64,000 nucleotides of DNA from Prochlorococcus sp. AG-436-C14 (GCA_003209755.1 QCPD01000003.1:62001-126000); one strand, 5' to 3'; positions 40,131 to 51,962 are shown, counted from the first letter of the stretch. Numbers and translations: made by a program. Notes: a model not told the origin generated them from the letters alone.

Positions 40131-43100
40131 TTAATATCTAAAAAAGAGTTGTAGCTGACTTTGCCAATTCCCATTCTTGTCAAACGAGCCTAGTAAACCG
40201 ATGTTGGGATTCATTTGAAAAGTAATATTTCCTTTCGGTGGAATATCTTGTCGGTTAGGAGCAGCCTGAATTGAAAAATTAATTTTATCGTTAAGGTCAA
40301 CTCCTATTTCAGTCACCCATGCCTGTTGACCTGACAAATTAGTCTCCTCCTGATCAGTACTTGAAGAACTACTTTCATTAGCATCATCCTCTGAATCTGA
40401 TCCATTTATATACGCAGGATACAAAGATATTTGAAGCCTATCACTTAAAAAACCATTGATATTGCCTTGGAGATAAGAAGCAAAAGATCTATTCAAAAAG
40501 CTAGCAAGCACATCACCATTCCCTCCACTACTTATTAGATTTGCAAGAGAATTACCTCCTATAAGTCCTAACAACTCACTCCTTCCCAAAGATGGAGTAC
40601 TTCTCAATTGAAAATTCTCACTAATGCGATCTGCAGGGCCAGAGGCCGTCACTTCGACATTTACGAAACGAGATCCTCCAATACCAAATGATGCCATTCC
40701 ATTAGAAGAAAAATTACTTACGTCTCTAACATTATCTGGAACACGGCTTTTCAAAGTCACATCAACATATGGAACCAAGCCCATAGATGGTACAAATACG
40801 GCTACATTCGGTTCACTTTGATCTAGATTAAAAGTAGTCGTGAAGAGATTAACATAGCCACTAACAAGTTTAATAACTCCACTAACATCAAGTGTCTCGT
40901 CAAAGGTACCATTTAAGAGAAGGAATCCATTTGTTTCAAAGCTTGCTAATGGTTGAGAAACCAAGCGCAATGAAGGACCAAGTACGAGCTTGAAATTGTC
41001 AAAGTTTATCGATTCAAATCCATTAGGCAACCCAGCACTAACTATTCGACTTGCAGGTGCATTATCATCTTGAATAAATAAAACCAGAGGTTCAACCTGG
41101 TTCCAGTTTTGTTCTGGAAATCTACGATTTATTTTTACTTTAGAATCTTTATGGTTATCCGATTCGAGAGATCTAGTCTTGTCTGTATTGTTAGCTCTTT
41201 TCGCAAAAATTAAACCTTCTGAAATCAGGACTTCACCTGCTAACTGAGGCTTCATAATAGACCCCGTAACAACAATCTCAGATGAAGCTCTGATGTCAGT
41301 AAATGCAGTCTTAATACGTGTTTTTTCTATAGAAAGAGCCAATGGATTGCTTTCACTCAATTGAGAATCAAATAACGAAATTCCACCTTGACTATTAATG
41401 ACTCCTTTTGGTCCAATTTTTTGCGTTAAGTTCCAGGACTTCAAGTCTATTGAAGTCAAAAACTATTGTGCTATTCAAATTATTAATTTCTTTATCTTGC
41501 AAAAGTAGCTTATTGTTTTTTAAAACCAAAAAGCCATTAGCAACAGGTTTTGCCGGTGTTCCTCTAATCAACAAGCTTAGATCAGCAGTACCTGAGGTCC
41601 AAGAGACACTCCCTTTTGATAGCCCAGTCAAAAAAGCCAATCCATCTCCATGACTTTCGACCTTTAGATCAATAGGGTAGGAACTAATTAATGGGTAAGT
41701 ACCACTTAACTCAACAGGGTTAAGCGAAGATTTATCCCTTAGAGCTATATCAAACTCAAGATAATTATCTTTAAATGAAATATTTCCCTTATCTAGAATA
41801 ATATTTTTATTATAGATAATAGTGTCCTTAATAATTAGATCAGCAGTAACTTTTGGGGTCCCATTATCTAAACTATATTTACCATTCAAACCAAAATACC
41901 CATCAATAGCAGAGGGGATTGGTGCAACTAGGGATAACAATGAAAAATTAAAATCAAGTAGAGAAAAGTTTCCATTTCCAGAGGCTAGATTTCCACTGAA
42001 AGTTGCATTAAAAGGTTTTATATTTTTAGCATTTATAATCTTCAATTTATTTGTCCAAACCGTGCCAAAGGCCTTAGCTTCCAAATTTAAATTTGATAGG
42101 CTAGGACCACTTAATTTAATATCCGCATTTACATTTCCATTAAGATCATAAGGATTAATAATGCTCTGATTATTTATCTTTTTAATCTCTTCTATATATG
42201 AATCTTGAGATTTAGTTAAAGCTTCTAACTGATTGTCTATAGAACTATTAGGATATCCAATTATAAATTTTCCTAAATCTTCAGAATTTCCCATTGCCTC
42301 TGAATACTTCAATCCTAATTTAGGAAGCTCTAAAGCTGTAGCAGTAATCCAACTAGAGCTAACATCCTTGACTTGAGCTGAAAGAGAAAATTCGGACCCA
42401 TGATTAATATCAAATTTAATCTTCCCATTTTTAGATGGTATTAGTTCACCTGTTAAATTAGTTTCAGCTTTTTTAATTTGACCTTTTATACTTGCATTTT
42501 TTAATTTAAAACCTAACAATCTAAAATAATCTAACTTCAACTCACCATTTAGAAATACTGGATCAAGAGAAAATAATCCACTACCTGAAACTTCCCCAAA
42601 GATTCGTTTAAAACTTTTCTCTGGAGGGAAAGCCACTTCTACACGATCTAATCTGAATTTATTAGCATCCCATTCAAAATTGTTTGATTTAGGGTTTAAA
42701 CTTATTTTTCCGCCTAATCTATTTAGCGTTAAATCATTAAAATCACCATACTCATTAAAGTTAATTTGAAGATTTGCAGGAATAGAAGCACCTTCAGATT
42801 CCATTCTCAAACTACCCCATTTCTTTTTACTTGGAATTCGAGTAAAAGAACCTCTCCATTTTTCCCTTAATCGAATACCATTAACTTGTGGATTTTTCAA
42901 AGATAGGTTAATAGTAGAGTTCAGAGAAGATAAGGGACCCTGAAAATCACCTTTTGTATTTAATTTCCCCGATAATGATGCATTTAGTATTGGATTTAAA
43001 GCGCCTAAAGGAAAAGATTCTAAATTAAAATTAGCACTTAATTCTCCAGGAATAAATTGTCTATCAACTACTGAGATAGGTAATTTTAATTTTAAAGAAA

Positions 43101-44091
43101 GTGGTTTATGATCAAAATCTTTAATTTTAATAGTATTTACAGAATTTATATAAGTTTTATCTTTTTTATGAAATGATATTTCAGATGAATTAGTTATATC
43201 CCAATATCCATAATTCCAATTAGATTCAATTAACTTAAACTTATTATTATCACATTTTATTTTTGAATTGCTTGTGGATAAGGTGTCAGTTAGAGGGCCT
43301 CCACTTAGAGTTATATTATTAAATAATACATCACCTTTACACCTTATTAAACCTTTCTTGACTCCTAAGTTTAGGCTACCATTTATATTTCCTCTAGTAA
43401 TAATATTGGAATCATTCCCTAAAATTCCATCAAAGATACCAAGACTAAGTTTATTAATTTTTACTTTAGTTTGAAATTCTATTCCATCCCAATAACCTTT
43501 TCCTGCAAGATAGAGGTTTCCTTTCGTTTTGGAGTCTAGATTAATCGCACCATAAATCTTTTTCTTACCAAAGTTGAGAGATAAATTACCTTTCGCTAAT
43601 ACGGTCGTATCCCCAGGATTAAATACAATTTTGGTTGGTTCTTTTAAATTAAATTTTAGTTGAAGGTTGATTTTTTTAGAATTATCATTCTGTGGAACGA
43701 CCCAAAATGACCCAGTATCATTTTTACTTAATATAATTTCTGTTCCTTTTGGATTAAATATTGCAACTGGTTGCCAATTAAATAAACTTGCAAAAGGAGC
43801 AAATTTAATTGTTAAGGTTGAAATGTTAACTGAGGAAGAATCTTTAATACCTTGAAGTAGCCTTGTTGGCCCCAACTCAACTCCCCATGGTCTAAGCCCC
43901 CTATAGGAACCTATTTCTAAAGGATGACCTAATGCATTAGATAATGTTTTTTCTATTTGTGGAGAAAAGCGGATTATAGTCCTACCGACTAATAAATCTG
44001 CGACACTCCAAATCAAAACGACACCCAACCCCGCAAAGGTTCCAGCAAGTCCCCACCGCTTTAATCTTTTAGAACTCCACTCATCTCCCAT
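40131..44091 (-). CDS. tamB: TamB/Tic236-like protein, interrupted by a one-base frameshift
   Basis: A large envelope protein of the TamB (DUF490) family, which helps insert or transport lipids and proteins between membranes; the plastid relative is Tic236. Positions 44091-41395 give 898 residues: an N-terminal signal anchor (about 15-32, LAGTFAGLGVVLIWSVAD) and long beta-helix-like repeats. Positions 41459-40131 carry the conserved C-terminal domain, ending in the aromatic FFRY. At 41417-41422 the coding strand has six A. With five A the protein reads LELNAKIGPKGVINSQG through the junction and totals about 1319 residues. As written, the main frame ends in the foreign tail NWTKRSH. A sequence error or a true disruption are both possible. 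Confidence 0.85.
41417..41422 (-). other. tamB: A6 homopolymer at the tamB-like frameshift
   Basis: Six T on the plus strand (A on the coding strand). Reading with five restores the frame from FNRLEVLELNAK into IGPKGVINSQGG; as written the upstream frame stops 9 codons later. Confidence 0.85.
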
Positions 44092-44158
44092 GAAACATTA
44101 TTCTCAAACGTGGGGGAGCTAACAAACTATAAAGAATCAATTCAGGAGAAACCAGCCT

Positions 44159-44698
44159 ATGTCTATGAGTGAAGTTATCCAAGATGTTACGAAATGGCTA
44201 GCCTGGGGAGGCTCAGGACTTGGAGTCTTGACTATTTTGGCTTATTTATATAACTGGGGAATTAAATTCCGACTAACTGGGACAACAATTTTCACACTTT
44301 TACTATCTTGTAGTTGCTGGGCCTTTGAACAAAGTTATACTCCTCCGTTTAATGTCGAAGGTTACAAATATGCTCCTATTGTTTATGACAATGGATTCGA
44401 TTTAGTTGTTGCTCAAGCATCAAATGATTTTCCCAAAGAGGCTATCAAACCAACATTGTTACAAATAGCTGGTAATTTAAAAGGAGGAGGAAGAAATGGC
44501 GCTCAGGTCAAAGTCAGGCTCAGAAAGATAGAAGCAGCAGGAGATGGAATAAGTAAACCAATTATTCTAGGCGAATTAATAAATGATTTAAAAGAATCAA
44601 AGATAATAGAGTTACCAGATAGGAATTATTCTGCAACTGAATATTTATCGGAAAATACTGATCTTGAAGAACTTACCACATTAGAAACTGATGAATAA
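44159..44698 (+). CDS. Ycf51 family protein
   Basis: A 179-residue protein matching the Ycf51 (DUF2518) family of cyanobacteria and some algal plastids. Two hydrophobic segments lie near the N-terminus (about 13-30, LAWGGSGLGVLTILAYLY, and 38-52, GTTIFTLLLSCSCWA). They are followed by a soluble domain with PPFNVEGYKYAPIVYDNGFDL and NLKGGGRNGAQVKVRLRKIE. It is probably anchored in a membrane with the domain on one side. Function unknown. It is transcribed away from the tamB-like gene across a 67-base gap and overlaps the next gene by eight bases. Confidence 0.75.
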   Translation: MSMSEVIQDVTKWLAWGGSGLGVLTILAYLYNWGIKFRLTGTTIFTLLLSCSCWAFEQSYTPPFNVEGYKYAPIVYDNGFDLVVAQASNDFPKEAIKPTLLQIAGNLKGGGRNGAQVKVRLRKIEAAGDGISKPIILGELINDLKESKIIELPDRNYSATEYLSENTDLEELTTLETDE

Positions 44699-45107
44699 TA
44701 AGTCATTCTTGAAAGATCTTCCTAAAACCTTTTATCAAGAAGAAAAAATACTACTATCAAATAATATAAAAACATGGGATTCTTTATTATTAATTAGTGA
44801 TGAAGAAATAAATCATCTAATCTATGGAAGTCTGGGTAGTGTTCGCAATCTAAAAAGACTTAAATGCATAGCGTATTTTATATGTACTTTAGATATTCAA
44901 CTCAACGAAGCCGCCTTGTTGATGCACTCAGGATTAATTTCTAACGAGGCCATTTCAAGACTTACTCCTCAAGAGCTAGTTCAAAAGACTGGACGCTTTG
45001 AAAGAATTCTTCGAACAGGACGAATTCCAATAATAGATCTAAAAAAAGCTCACTTTCTAATCGAGAAAGCGAAAAAAACATTATTTAATTTACCCAAGAA
45101 CAATTAG
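44691..45107 (+). CDS. DUF4332-like helix-hairpin-helix protein
   Basis: A 138-residue protein that looks like DUF4332, a family built from helix-hairpin-helix-like repeats. Visible parts are ILLSNNIKTWDSLLLISDEE, YGSLGSVRNLKRLKCIAYF, and a second related unit LMHSGLISNEAISRLTPQEL followed by TGRFERILRTGRIP. Such repeats can bind DNA or act as protein scaffolds, but nothing here decides. It starts inside the last codons of the Ycf51 gene (eight-base overlap), so the two are probably translated together. No signal peptide or membrane segment. Confidence 0.68.
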   Translation: MNNKSFLKDLPKTFYQEEKILLSNNIKTWDSLLLISDEEINHLIYGSLGSVRNLKRLKCIAYFICTLDIQLNEAALLMHSGLISNEAISRLTPQELVQKTGRFERILRTGRIPIIDLKKAHFLIEKAKKTLFNLPKNN

Positions 45108-45154
45108 GTAATAGAATATAAATAATTTAAAAGAAACTAGGTAAACTAAAGGAA

Positions 45155-45424
45155 ATGAATGGTTTACTAATCACTTTAATATTTACATCATTTGGAGTCA
45201 GTCAAGGTGCAATTGCTCAATCAAGACTTTTTGATAGTGTCAAACGGAATCCTGAAGAAGCTAAGTCTATTTGTGAAATGTTCAGAGAACTAAATCAAGA
45301 AAACATTTCAGCTGGCTCACAAAAATCTATTCAGAAAATCTCAATCCAAAAAAACATAAGCGAAGTTGATGCTGAGATTCTTTCTATGTACGTCAGAGGT
45401 CTTTATTGCCACGAAACTTTTTAA
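45155..45424 (+). CDS. Small exported protein of unknown function
   Basis: An 89-residue protein with a likely signal peptide (MNGLLITLIFTSFGVSQGAI, cleavage probably after AIAQ near residue 22). The mature part is short, charged and helical, with two cysteines: one in SICEMFRELN and one in the C-terminal GLYCHETF. These could form a disulfide in the periplasm or thylakoid lumen. I do not recognise a family. It lies 47 bases after the DUF4332-like gene and nine bases before the ATG of the next gene, so it is probably part of the same transcript. Confidence 0.65.
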   Translation: MNGLLITLIFTSFGVSQGAIAQSRLFDSVKRNPEEAKSICEMFRELNQENISAGSQKSIQKISIQKNISEVDAEILSMYVRGLYCHETF

Positions 45425-45432
45425 AACACATA

Positions 45433-47010
45433 ATGAATTCAATAAAATACAGAGACGAAGACTTACAACTTAAGGACGGAACATTACTAAAATCTCGAAT
45501 CTGGTCTCCTCACGGGAACGGTCCATGGCCTGTCCTACTTATGCGCCAGCCATATGGAAGAGAAATTGCTTCTACAATTACGTATGCACATCCATCTTGG
45601 TGGGCTAGTAAGGGCTATCTAGTTGTCATACAAGATGTACGAGGTCAAGGTGGGTCTGAAGGAGAGTTTTCAGGTTTTAATCAAGAAGCTTCAGACACTA
45701 GTCAAACGCATGATTGGGTAAGATCCTTGCCTGAATGCAATGGCCTACTAGGCACATACGGTTTTTCATATCAAGGGTTAACACAACTCATCGCGGAGGA
45801 TGGTACTCCTCCCCCTGATTGCATTATTCCAGCAATGACAGGGCTTTCAGAGAATGAACATTGGAGTTGTGAAGGAGGAGCGTTTTGGTGGCACTTAGGA
45901 ATTGGATGGGGTCTGCAATTAGCCGCCCAAAAAGCACAAAGAAAGAAGAATTGGACAGCTTGGTACGAAATCCGTGAAAACCTTGAATCGAAAAAATATT
46001 TATTTAACGGTCATGATTTACTTAAAAAGAATGACCCAGAAGGGATGGCATATAAATGGCTAAATATTTCGTCTAGCAAAACTCCTCAATGGAAAACCCA
46101 TGAGCCATTAGATAGCTGGTTAAAAAAACCTTTGCTTCTAATTGGGGGTTGGTGGGATCCACATTTGAAAGGGATTATAGATATTTATGAGAAATCTAAA
46201 AAGGCAGGAGGCAATCCTAAATTACTCATAGGTCCTGCTACTCATCTTCAATGGTGGGAGGGTGTACAACGCACCCAGTTAGATTTTTTTGATTTTCATT
46301 TAAAAGAAAAAAACAAAGAAATTTCTTTCCCTCAAATTAATCTTTGGAATCTAACAACTAAGAATTGGGAGCTTTCGGTTCAAAATAAAACTCCCATATG
46401 GAATCTTCGTAGCGAAGGTTTAGCCTCAATAAGTCCTCTTGAGGGAGGCCTAGTCCCTAATTCTGATTTAGAAGCAAATAATGAAGTGAATTTAGTTCAC
46501 GACCCATGGAGACCCATACCAGCAATTGGAGGACATCTCAGTGATACAGCTGGTGAAGCAAACAGATTTAAGATTGATATTCGCCCTGACGTAGCAGTAT
46601 TTACATCAAACCCTATATTAAAGGATCTTAGGCTAGAGGGTATCCCAACTCTTTCCTTAGGAACCAAGTGTGACAGGGAGACTTTTGATCTGTTCGTTGC
46701 ATTATCAATAATTCCCAGTGAGGTTGAAAATACTGCTATGCAAGTTTCAACTGGTGTCCTCAGAATTGTCGATTGTAAGCAAGAAAAAAAAACCTCTAGA
46801 AAAATCAGACTTCAACCAATTCTCGCTACATTGAAAAAAGGAGATCGTTTAAGAATTTCAATCTCAGGATCTGGATGGCCAGCAATTGGAATAAATCCTG
46901 GACAGAGTCAATATTTATGCGAAGGGCCCAGCCCTCACTGCTTAGTGACTACAATTTCACTCTTACTTTTAAATTCAAAACTTAAATTTGAGTCACTTAT
47001 TTCCTGTTAG
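45433..47010 (+). CDS. CocE/NonD-type hydrolase (X-Pro dipeptidyl-peptidase S15 family)
   Basis: A 525-residue serine hydrolase of the S15/CocE type, a family of peptidases and ester hydrolases. Signs are LKDGTLLKSRIWSPHGNGPW, QPYGREIASTITYAHPSWWA, VIQDVRGQGGSEGEFSGF, and the nucleophile elbow GTYGFSYQGLTQ (serine in GFSYQG). The C-terminal half is a jelly-roll-like beta domain, as in this family. I choose the ATG at 45433 (MNSIKYRDEDLQL); the frame extends to a TTG at 45406 inside the previous gene. No signal peptide. Substrate unknown. Confidence 0.87.
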   Translation: MNSIKYRDEDLQLKDGTLLKSRIWSPHGNGPWPVLLMRQPYGREIASTITYAHPSWWASKGYLVVIQDVRGQGGSEGEFSGFNQEASDTSQTHDWVRSLPECNGLLGTYGFSYQGLTQLIAEDGTPPPDCIIPAMTGLSENEHWSCEGGAFWWHLGIGWGLQLAAQKAQRKKNWTAWYEIRENLESKKYLFNGHDLLKKNDPEGMAYKWLNISSSKTPQWKTHEPLDSWLKKPLLLIGGWWDPHLKGIIDIYEKSKKAGGNPKLLIGPATHLQWWEGVQRTQLDFFDFHLKEKNKEISFPQINLWNLTTKNWELSVQNKTPIWNLRSEGLASISPLEGGLVPNSDLEANNEVNLVHDPWRPIPAIGGHLSDTAGEANRFKIDIRPDVAVFTSNPILKDLRLEGIPTLSLGTKCDRETFDLFVALSIIPSEVENTAMQVSTGVLRIVDCKQEKKTSRKIRLQPILATLKKGDRLRISISGSGWPAIGINPGQSQYLCEGPSPHCLVTTISLLLLNSKLKFESLISC

Positions 47011-47066
47011 GGGTTCAATATTTACTTGCATAGGATTAAGCTAACTTGCTATTTAAGCAATAAGTC

Positions 47067-49334
47067 ATGCCCGTCTCTATTCTTCTAGATTCTTTGAAAG
47101 ATGACGGACAAAGACTTTCTGAATGCAGACATGAAAGTCCTTTTTCTATTCTTGGTCCTCAACCTTTTAAAGACAAATGGATAATTCGAATATGGATGCC
47201 TGAGGCAAGTGCAGTTGAACTAATAACAAAAGGAACGGAAATTCAGCTACAAAATCCCAACCACGAATGGATATTTGAAGGCGTTTTAGAAAAAGATCCT
47301 GGCACTGACTATCAAATAAAAGTCAATAGAGGAGGAATTGAACATGTCCAACATGATCCTTGGAGCTTCCGAAAAGAGTGGATGGGTGAAATTGATAGAC
47401 ATCTTTTTGCTGAGGGGAATCACCATCACATATGGAGAAAAATGGGGGCTCACGTCACTGAAATAGATAAAAAGCAAGGAGTTATGTTTTGCTTATGGGC
47501 ACCTCATGCAAAAAGCGTTTCTGTTATTGGTGATCTCAATTCATGGGATGGTCGACATCATCCTATGCAAAAACGTCTAGGAGGAATTTGGGAGCTATTC
47601 ATACCTGGTCTAATTGAGGGAGATTTATACAAATATGAAATCAGGACTGAAAAAGGACATTGCTACGAGAAAGCCGATCCTTATGGTTTTCAACATGAAG
47701 TAAGACCTGCAAAAAGCTCCGTCATATCAAAAATCGATTCATTTCAATGGAATGATCAGTCTTGGATATCCAAGCGTGACAATAGAGATCCTTTAGAGCA
47801 GCCGATATCAGTTTATGAAATGCATTTAGGTAGCTGGATGCATGCGTCCTCAGACAATCCATTTATCAACTCAAACGGGGAGCATAGAGCCCCCGTCCCA
47901 GCAGCAGATATGAAGCCTGGCTCAAGATTGCTTACATACAAAGAACTGGCAAATAAAGTCATTCCTTATGTCAAAGAGAGAGGCTTCACTCATATCGAGC
48001 TTATGCCAATTTCAGAGCACCCTTTTGATGGTTCATGGGGGTATCAAGTTACTGGTTGGTATGCGCCTACAAGTAGATATGGATCACCAGATGAGTTTCG
48101 TGCATTCGTTGATTCATGTCATAACGAGGGCATAGGAATCATTCTTGATTGGGTTCCAGGCCATTTCCCAAAAGATCAGCATGGACTTGCTTATTTCGAC
48201 GGCAGCCATCTATACGAGCATTCAGATCCCAGAATTGGAGAGCACAAAGAATGGGGAACATTAATTTTTAATTACAGTCGAAATGAAGTTCGTAATTTTC
48301 TAGTTGCAAATCTAATTTTCTGGTTTGATCAATTTCATATCGATGGAATACGTGTTGATGCAGTCGCATCAATGCTTTACAAAGACTATCTTCGTCCGGA
48401 GGGTGAATGGATACCTAACGAAGATGGAGGAAATGAAAATCAAGAAGCAGTTAGATTTCTACAACAGGCTAATCACGTTCTTTTTCAACATTTTCCTGGT
48501 GCACTTTCTATCGCCGAAGAATCAACCACATGGACTGGTGTAACCAAACCAACAGACATGGATGGACTCGGGTTCAACCTCAAGTGGAACATGGGTTGGA
48601 TGCACGATATGCTCGATTATTTTGAAATTGACCCATGGTTTAGGCAATTCAATCAAAACAACATTACTTTCTCCATTTGTTATAACTTTACAGAAAACTT
48701 TATGCTTGCTTTAAGCCATGATGAAGTTGTTCATGGAAAAAGTCATCTCTTACACAAAATGCCAGGTGATGACTGGCAAAAGTACGCTAATACACGAGCC
48801 TTGCTTGCATATATGTGGACACATCCAGGTAAAAAAACAATATTTATGGGAATGGAATTTGGACAGCGACAAGAATGGAATGTTTGGGATGATTTGCAAT
48901 GGGATCTTCTAAATTATGAACCTCACAAAGGAATACAGAAATTAGTAGATGATTTAAATACTTTATACAAAAAAGAACCTGCTTTATGGAGAAATGATTT
49001 TGACGAATACGGATTCCAGTGGATTGATTGTGATGATAATAAAAATTCAGTAATCAGTTTTATGAGAAGAGAAAAAACTGATGGAGAATGGTTAGTTATA
49101 GTGGCAAACTTTACTCCTCAAAATCATTCTAATTACAGAATAGGTGTACCTGTTGAAGGATTCTATGAAGAAATTTTCAATACAGATGCGTGTCAATATG
49201 GGGGCTCAAATTTAGGAAATATGGGAGGAAAATCAACAGATTCATACAACATTCACAGCTATGAAAATTCTATAGATCTTTGCCTTCCACCCCTCAGCGT
49301 TCTGGTCCTAAAGCATAAATCCAAGAATAATTAA
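47067..49334 (+). CDS. glgB: 1,4-alpha-glucan branching enzyme
   Basis: Introduces alpha-1,6 branches into glycogen. The 755-residue GH13 protein has two N-terminal beta-sandwich modules: one near 20-115, and a CBM48 near 135-235 including [20 protein letters not shown]. The catalytic barrel follows with [17 protein letters not shown], the nucleophile D431 ([11 protein letters not shown]), the acid E484 (SIAEESTTW) and D552 ([10 protein letters not shown]). The C-terminal beta domain is present. Length and order are normal. It forms a pathway pair with glgA at 17698-19161. Confidence 0.97.
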   Translation: MPVSILLDSLKDDGQRLSECRHESPFSILGPQPFKDKWIIRIWMPEASAVELITKGTEIQLQNPNHEWIFEGVLEKDPGTDYQIKVNRGGIEHVQHDPWSFRKEWMGEIDRHLFAEGNHHHIWRKMGAHVTEIDKKQGVMFCLWAPHAKSVSVIGDLNSWDGRHHPMQKRLGGIWELFIPGLIEGDLYKYEIRTEKGHCYEKADPYGFQHEVRPAKSSVISKIDSFQWNDQSWISKRDNRDPLEQPISVYEMHLGSWMHASSDNPFINSNGEHRAPVPAADMKPGSRLLTYKELANKVIPYVKERGFTHIELMPISEHPFDGSWGYQVTGWYAPTSRYGSPDEFRAFVDSCHNEGIGIILDWVPGHFPKDQHGLAYFDGSHLYEHSDPRIGEHKEWGTLIFNYSRNEVRNFLVANLIFWFDQFHIDGIRVDAVASMLYKDYLRPEGEWIPNEDGGNENQEAVRFLQQANHVLFQHFPGALSIAEESTTWTGVTKPTDMDGLGFNLKWNMGWMHDMLDYFEIDPWFRQFNQNNITFSICYNFTENFMLALSHDEVVHGKSHLLHKMPGDDWQKYANTRALLAYMWTHPGKKTIFMGMEFGQRQEWNVWDDLQWDLLNYEPHKGIQKLVDDLNTLYKKEPALWRNDFDEYGFQWIDCDDNKNSVISFMRREKTDGEWLVIVANFTPQNHSNYRIGVPVEGFYEEIFNTDACQYGGSNLGNMGGKSTDSYNIHSYENSIDLCLPPLSVLVLKHKSKNN

Positions 49335-49495
49335 CCGTCCTCGAATAGAAATGTTTCAACCTTGCCTCATAAACTAATTTCAACTGTCTTCAGGATGTAA
49401 AAATTCAAAAGGTATGACGAACTTTTGCAGAGAACGTATTTCATGATTTTCAAGTTACTGGTTCATGTAAGTTTTTCGGTTAAAAGGACAAAATA

Positions 49496-50554
49496 ATGAA
49501 CGAAACTACTCCTTTACTACTTCGTGCCGCTCGCGGAGAGAATGTTGAAAGGCCCCCGGTTTGGATGATGCGTCAAGCGGGGAGATACATGAAGGTATAC
49601 CGCGACCTGCGTGATAACCATCCAAGTTTCAGAGAAAGATCCGAAAACCCCGATCTTTCTTATGAAATTTCAATGCAACCTTTTAAAGCTTTTCAACCAG
49701 ATGGAGTAATACTTTTTTCAGATATCTTGACTCCTCTTCCTGGAATGGGAATCAACTTTGACATCGTTGAAAGTAAAGGACCCTTGATAAATGACCCAAT
49801 AAGAAGCCTCAAACAGGTAAAAGACCTAAAGCCTCTTCAACCAGAAGAGAGCATGTCTTTTGTTGGTGAAGTCCTTGGAAGGCTAAGAGAAAGCGTTGGG
49901 AACAAGGCTGCAGTTCTTGGGTTTGTAGGTGCTCCATGGACTCTTGCTGCATATGTTGTAGAAGGGAAAAGCAGCAAAAATTATGCAGTTATAAAGGCAA
50001 TGGCATTCCAAGAGCCAGAACTGCTGCATCAACTTTTAAATCACTTTGCAGAATCAATTGCGAACTATTTGTCCTATCAAATTGAATCTGGGGCCCAAGT
50101 AGTTCAAATGTTTGATTCATGGGCAGGACAATTAAGTCCACAAGATTATGACGAGTTTGCTGCACCTTATCAACAAAAAGTAGTCAATTTAGTAAAAGAG
50201 AAACATCCAGATACACCCATGATTTTATATATCTCTGGCAGTGCTGGAGTTCTTGAAAGGATGGGACAAACCGGAGTAGATATAGTCTCTTTAGATTGGA
50301 CTGTTGATATGACGGATGGACTAAAAAGACTGCCTCAAGCAGTAGGAGTGCAAGGAAATGTTGATCCAGGACTTTTGTTTGGTACTCCTGATGCGATCAG
50401 ATCAAGAATTGTTGATGTCGTCCAAAAAGCCAAAGGTAGAAAACATATTCTTAACCTTGGTCATGGAATACTTCCTGGGACGCCAGAAGAAAATGCAAGA
50501 GTGTTTTTTGAAGCCGGCAAAAACGTCAATGAACTTATAAAAGTTTCATCTTGA
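49496..50554 (+). CDS. hemE: Uroporphyrinogen decarboxylase
   Basis: Converts uroporphyrinogen III to coproporphyrinogen III on the shared route to chlorophyll and heme. The 352-residue protein has the family signature [13 protein letters not shown] near 20-32 and [16 protein letters not shown] with its catalytic aspartate. Further on are [16 protein letters not shown] and a C-terminal [28 protein letters not shown] eight to thirteen bases before the ATG is a plausible ribosome site. A 161-base gap upstream probably holds its own promoter, though I can name no boxes in it. Confidence 0.97.
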   Translation: MNETTPLLLRAARGENVERPPVWMMRQAGRYMKVYRDLRDNHPSFRERSENPDLSYEISMQPFKAFQPDGVILFSDILTPLPGMGINFDIVESKGPLINDPIRSLKQVKDLKPLQPEESMSFVGEVLGRLRESVGNKAAVLGFVGAPWTLAAYVVEGKSSKNYAVIKAMAFQEPELLHQLLNHFAESIANYLSYQIESGAQVVQMFDSWAGQLSPQDYDEFAAPYQQKVVNLVKEKHPDTPMILYISGSAGVLERMGQTGVDIVSLDWTVDMTDGLKRLPQAVGVQGNVDPGLLFGTPDAIRSRIVDVVQKAKGRKHILNLGHGILPGTPEENARVFFEAGKNVNELIKVSS

Positions 50555-51537
50555 AAAACGAAATAATTCTGATTACTGGTGCAAGTGGATGTGTTGGACA
50601 ATACATAGCAAATTGGCTAATCGAAAACTCAAGTTCAGAATTATTTTTATGGGTTAGAGATCCAAAAAAAATAACTTCAATAAATTTAGAAAATCCAAGG
50701 ATTAAAATTTTAGTAGGAGATCTGAGACAATCAAATAAGTTCAAGAAAGAAATTTCAGAAGTCAACAGAGTTATTCATACTGCAACTGCTTGGGGTGATC
50801 CTAAAAGAGCAAAAGAAGTAAATATTGATGCCGTAAAAAATTTGCTCAATTTACTAAATCCTTCCAATATCAAGCAAATTATTTATTTCTCAACTGCAAG
50901 TGTTCTTGATAGAAACTTAAATTTGTTACCGGAAGCTTTTACCTATGGAACAGAGTATATACAAACGAAAGCACAATGCCTCAGAGAACTTGAATCACAT
51001 GAGCTTGCAACTAAGATCATAGCTGTATTCCCAACACTGGTTTTTGGTGGTCGTTTAGACGGAAAAAGTAATTTTCCAACTAGTTATCTGACCAAAGGCC
51101 TTAGAGATGCATTGAAATGGATCTGGCTGGCAAGATGGATAAAATTATTTTCAAGGTTTCATTTTATTCATGCGGCAGATATTGCTTTCATTTGCGGGCA
51201 TCTAGCCACCTCTAATTTCAAACCTACACAAGCTGTTACTGGCACTAAAATAAAAAAATTGGTTTTAGGGCAACCCTATATAAGTATTGATGTGGTAATT
51301 CAGACGCTTTTAAAATGGAAAGGAATGAGTAAAGTCCCTCAAATCCCTCTTTGGACTTGGCTTATTGAACTTTTAACGATGTTACTTCCAATTCAAATTA
51401 CAAACTGGGATAGATTCAGTCTTAGACAAAAACACTTTATACATGAGCCGGTAACCTCTCCTGAAACCTTTGGGGGTATAAGCCATGCCAAAACTCTAAG
51501 TCAAGTTTTACATAATTCTGGTTTAACTAAACACTAA
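50551..51537 (+). CDS. NAD-dependent epimerase/dehydratase (extended SDR)
   Basis: A 328-residue extended short-chain dehydrogenase. The Rossmann loop is [18 protein letters not shown] at the N-terminus, and the active-site YxxxK appears as YIQTKAQC after a serine in YFSTAS. The [13 protein letters not shown] and [12 protein letters not shown] segments resemble 3-beta-hydroxysteroid-dehydrogenase-like and sugar-epimerase relatives, so substrate is uncertain. The start is TTG at 50551, overlapping the hemE stop by four bases (TTGA), so translation is coupled to hemE. A role in pigment or sterol-like lipid chemistry is only a guess from that. Confidence 0.82.
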   Translation: MKNEIILITGASGCVGQYIANWLIENSSSELFLWVRDPKKITSINLENPRIKILVGDLRQSNKFKKEISEVNRVIHTATAWGDPKRAKEVNIDAVKNLLNLLNPSNIKQIIYFSTASVLDRNLNLLPEAFTYGTEYIQTKAQCLRELESHELATKIIAVFPTLVFGGRLDGKSNFPTSYLTKGLRDALKWIWLARWIKLFSRFHFIHAADIAFICGHLATSNFKPTQAVTGTKIKKLVLGQPYISIDVVIQTLLKWKGMSKVPQIPLWTWLIELLTMLLPIQITNWDRFSLRQKHFIHEPVTSPETFGGISHAKTLSQVLHNSGLTKH

Positions 51538-51592
51538 AATGTCAAACAGAAGCTAAAGTAGTAAAATTAAAATAAAGAGAAAAATTAATTTC

Positions 51593-51943
51593 ATGATTCG
51601 TTCTATTTCAACAGCGTTATTTGCTTTTTTTGCATTTCTAGTAATTGGCGTATCCAATGTGAATGCTTCAACTGTTGAAGTTAAGCTAGGCACCGATGCA
51701 GGAATGCTTGCTTTTGAACCAAGCAGCATAAACATAAACGCTGGTGACACGGTAAAGTTTGTAAACAACAAACTTGCTCCTCATAATGCCGTTTTTGACG
51801 GAAATGATGATCTAAGTCATCCAGATTTAGCTTTTGCTCCAGGAGAGTCTTGGGAGAGAACTTTTAGCACCGCTGGCACCTACGACTTTTACTGCGAGCC
51901 TCATAGGGGTGCAGGCATGGTTGGGAAAATCGTAGTCAAATAA
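51593..51943 (+). CDS. petE: Plastocyanin
   Basis: The copper protein that carries electrons from cytochrome b6f to photosystem I in the thylakoid lumen. The 116-residue precursor has a signal peptide to about residue 26 (VSNVNA) and a cupredoxin domain. The four copper ligands are H64 (APHNAVFD), C101 (YDFYCEPH), H104 and M109 (RGAGMVGKI). The gene stands alone with its own terminator. The alternative donor, cytochrome c6, is encoded at 58250-58600. Confidence 0.97.
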   Translation: MIRSISTALFAFFAFLVIGVSNVNASTVEVKLGTDAGMLAFEPSSININAGDTVKFVNNKLAPHNAVFDGNDDLSHPDLAFAPGESWERTFSTAGTYDFYCEPHRGAGMVGKIVVK

Positions 51944-51962
51944 ATCTCCAAAAGAATTTATT

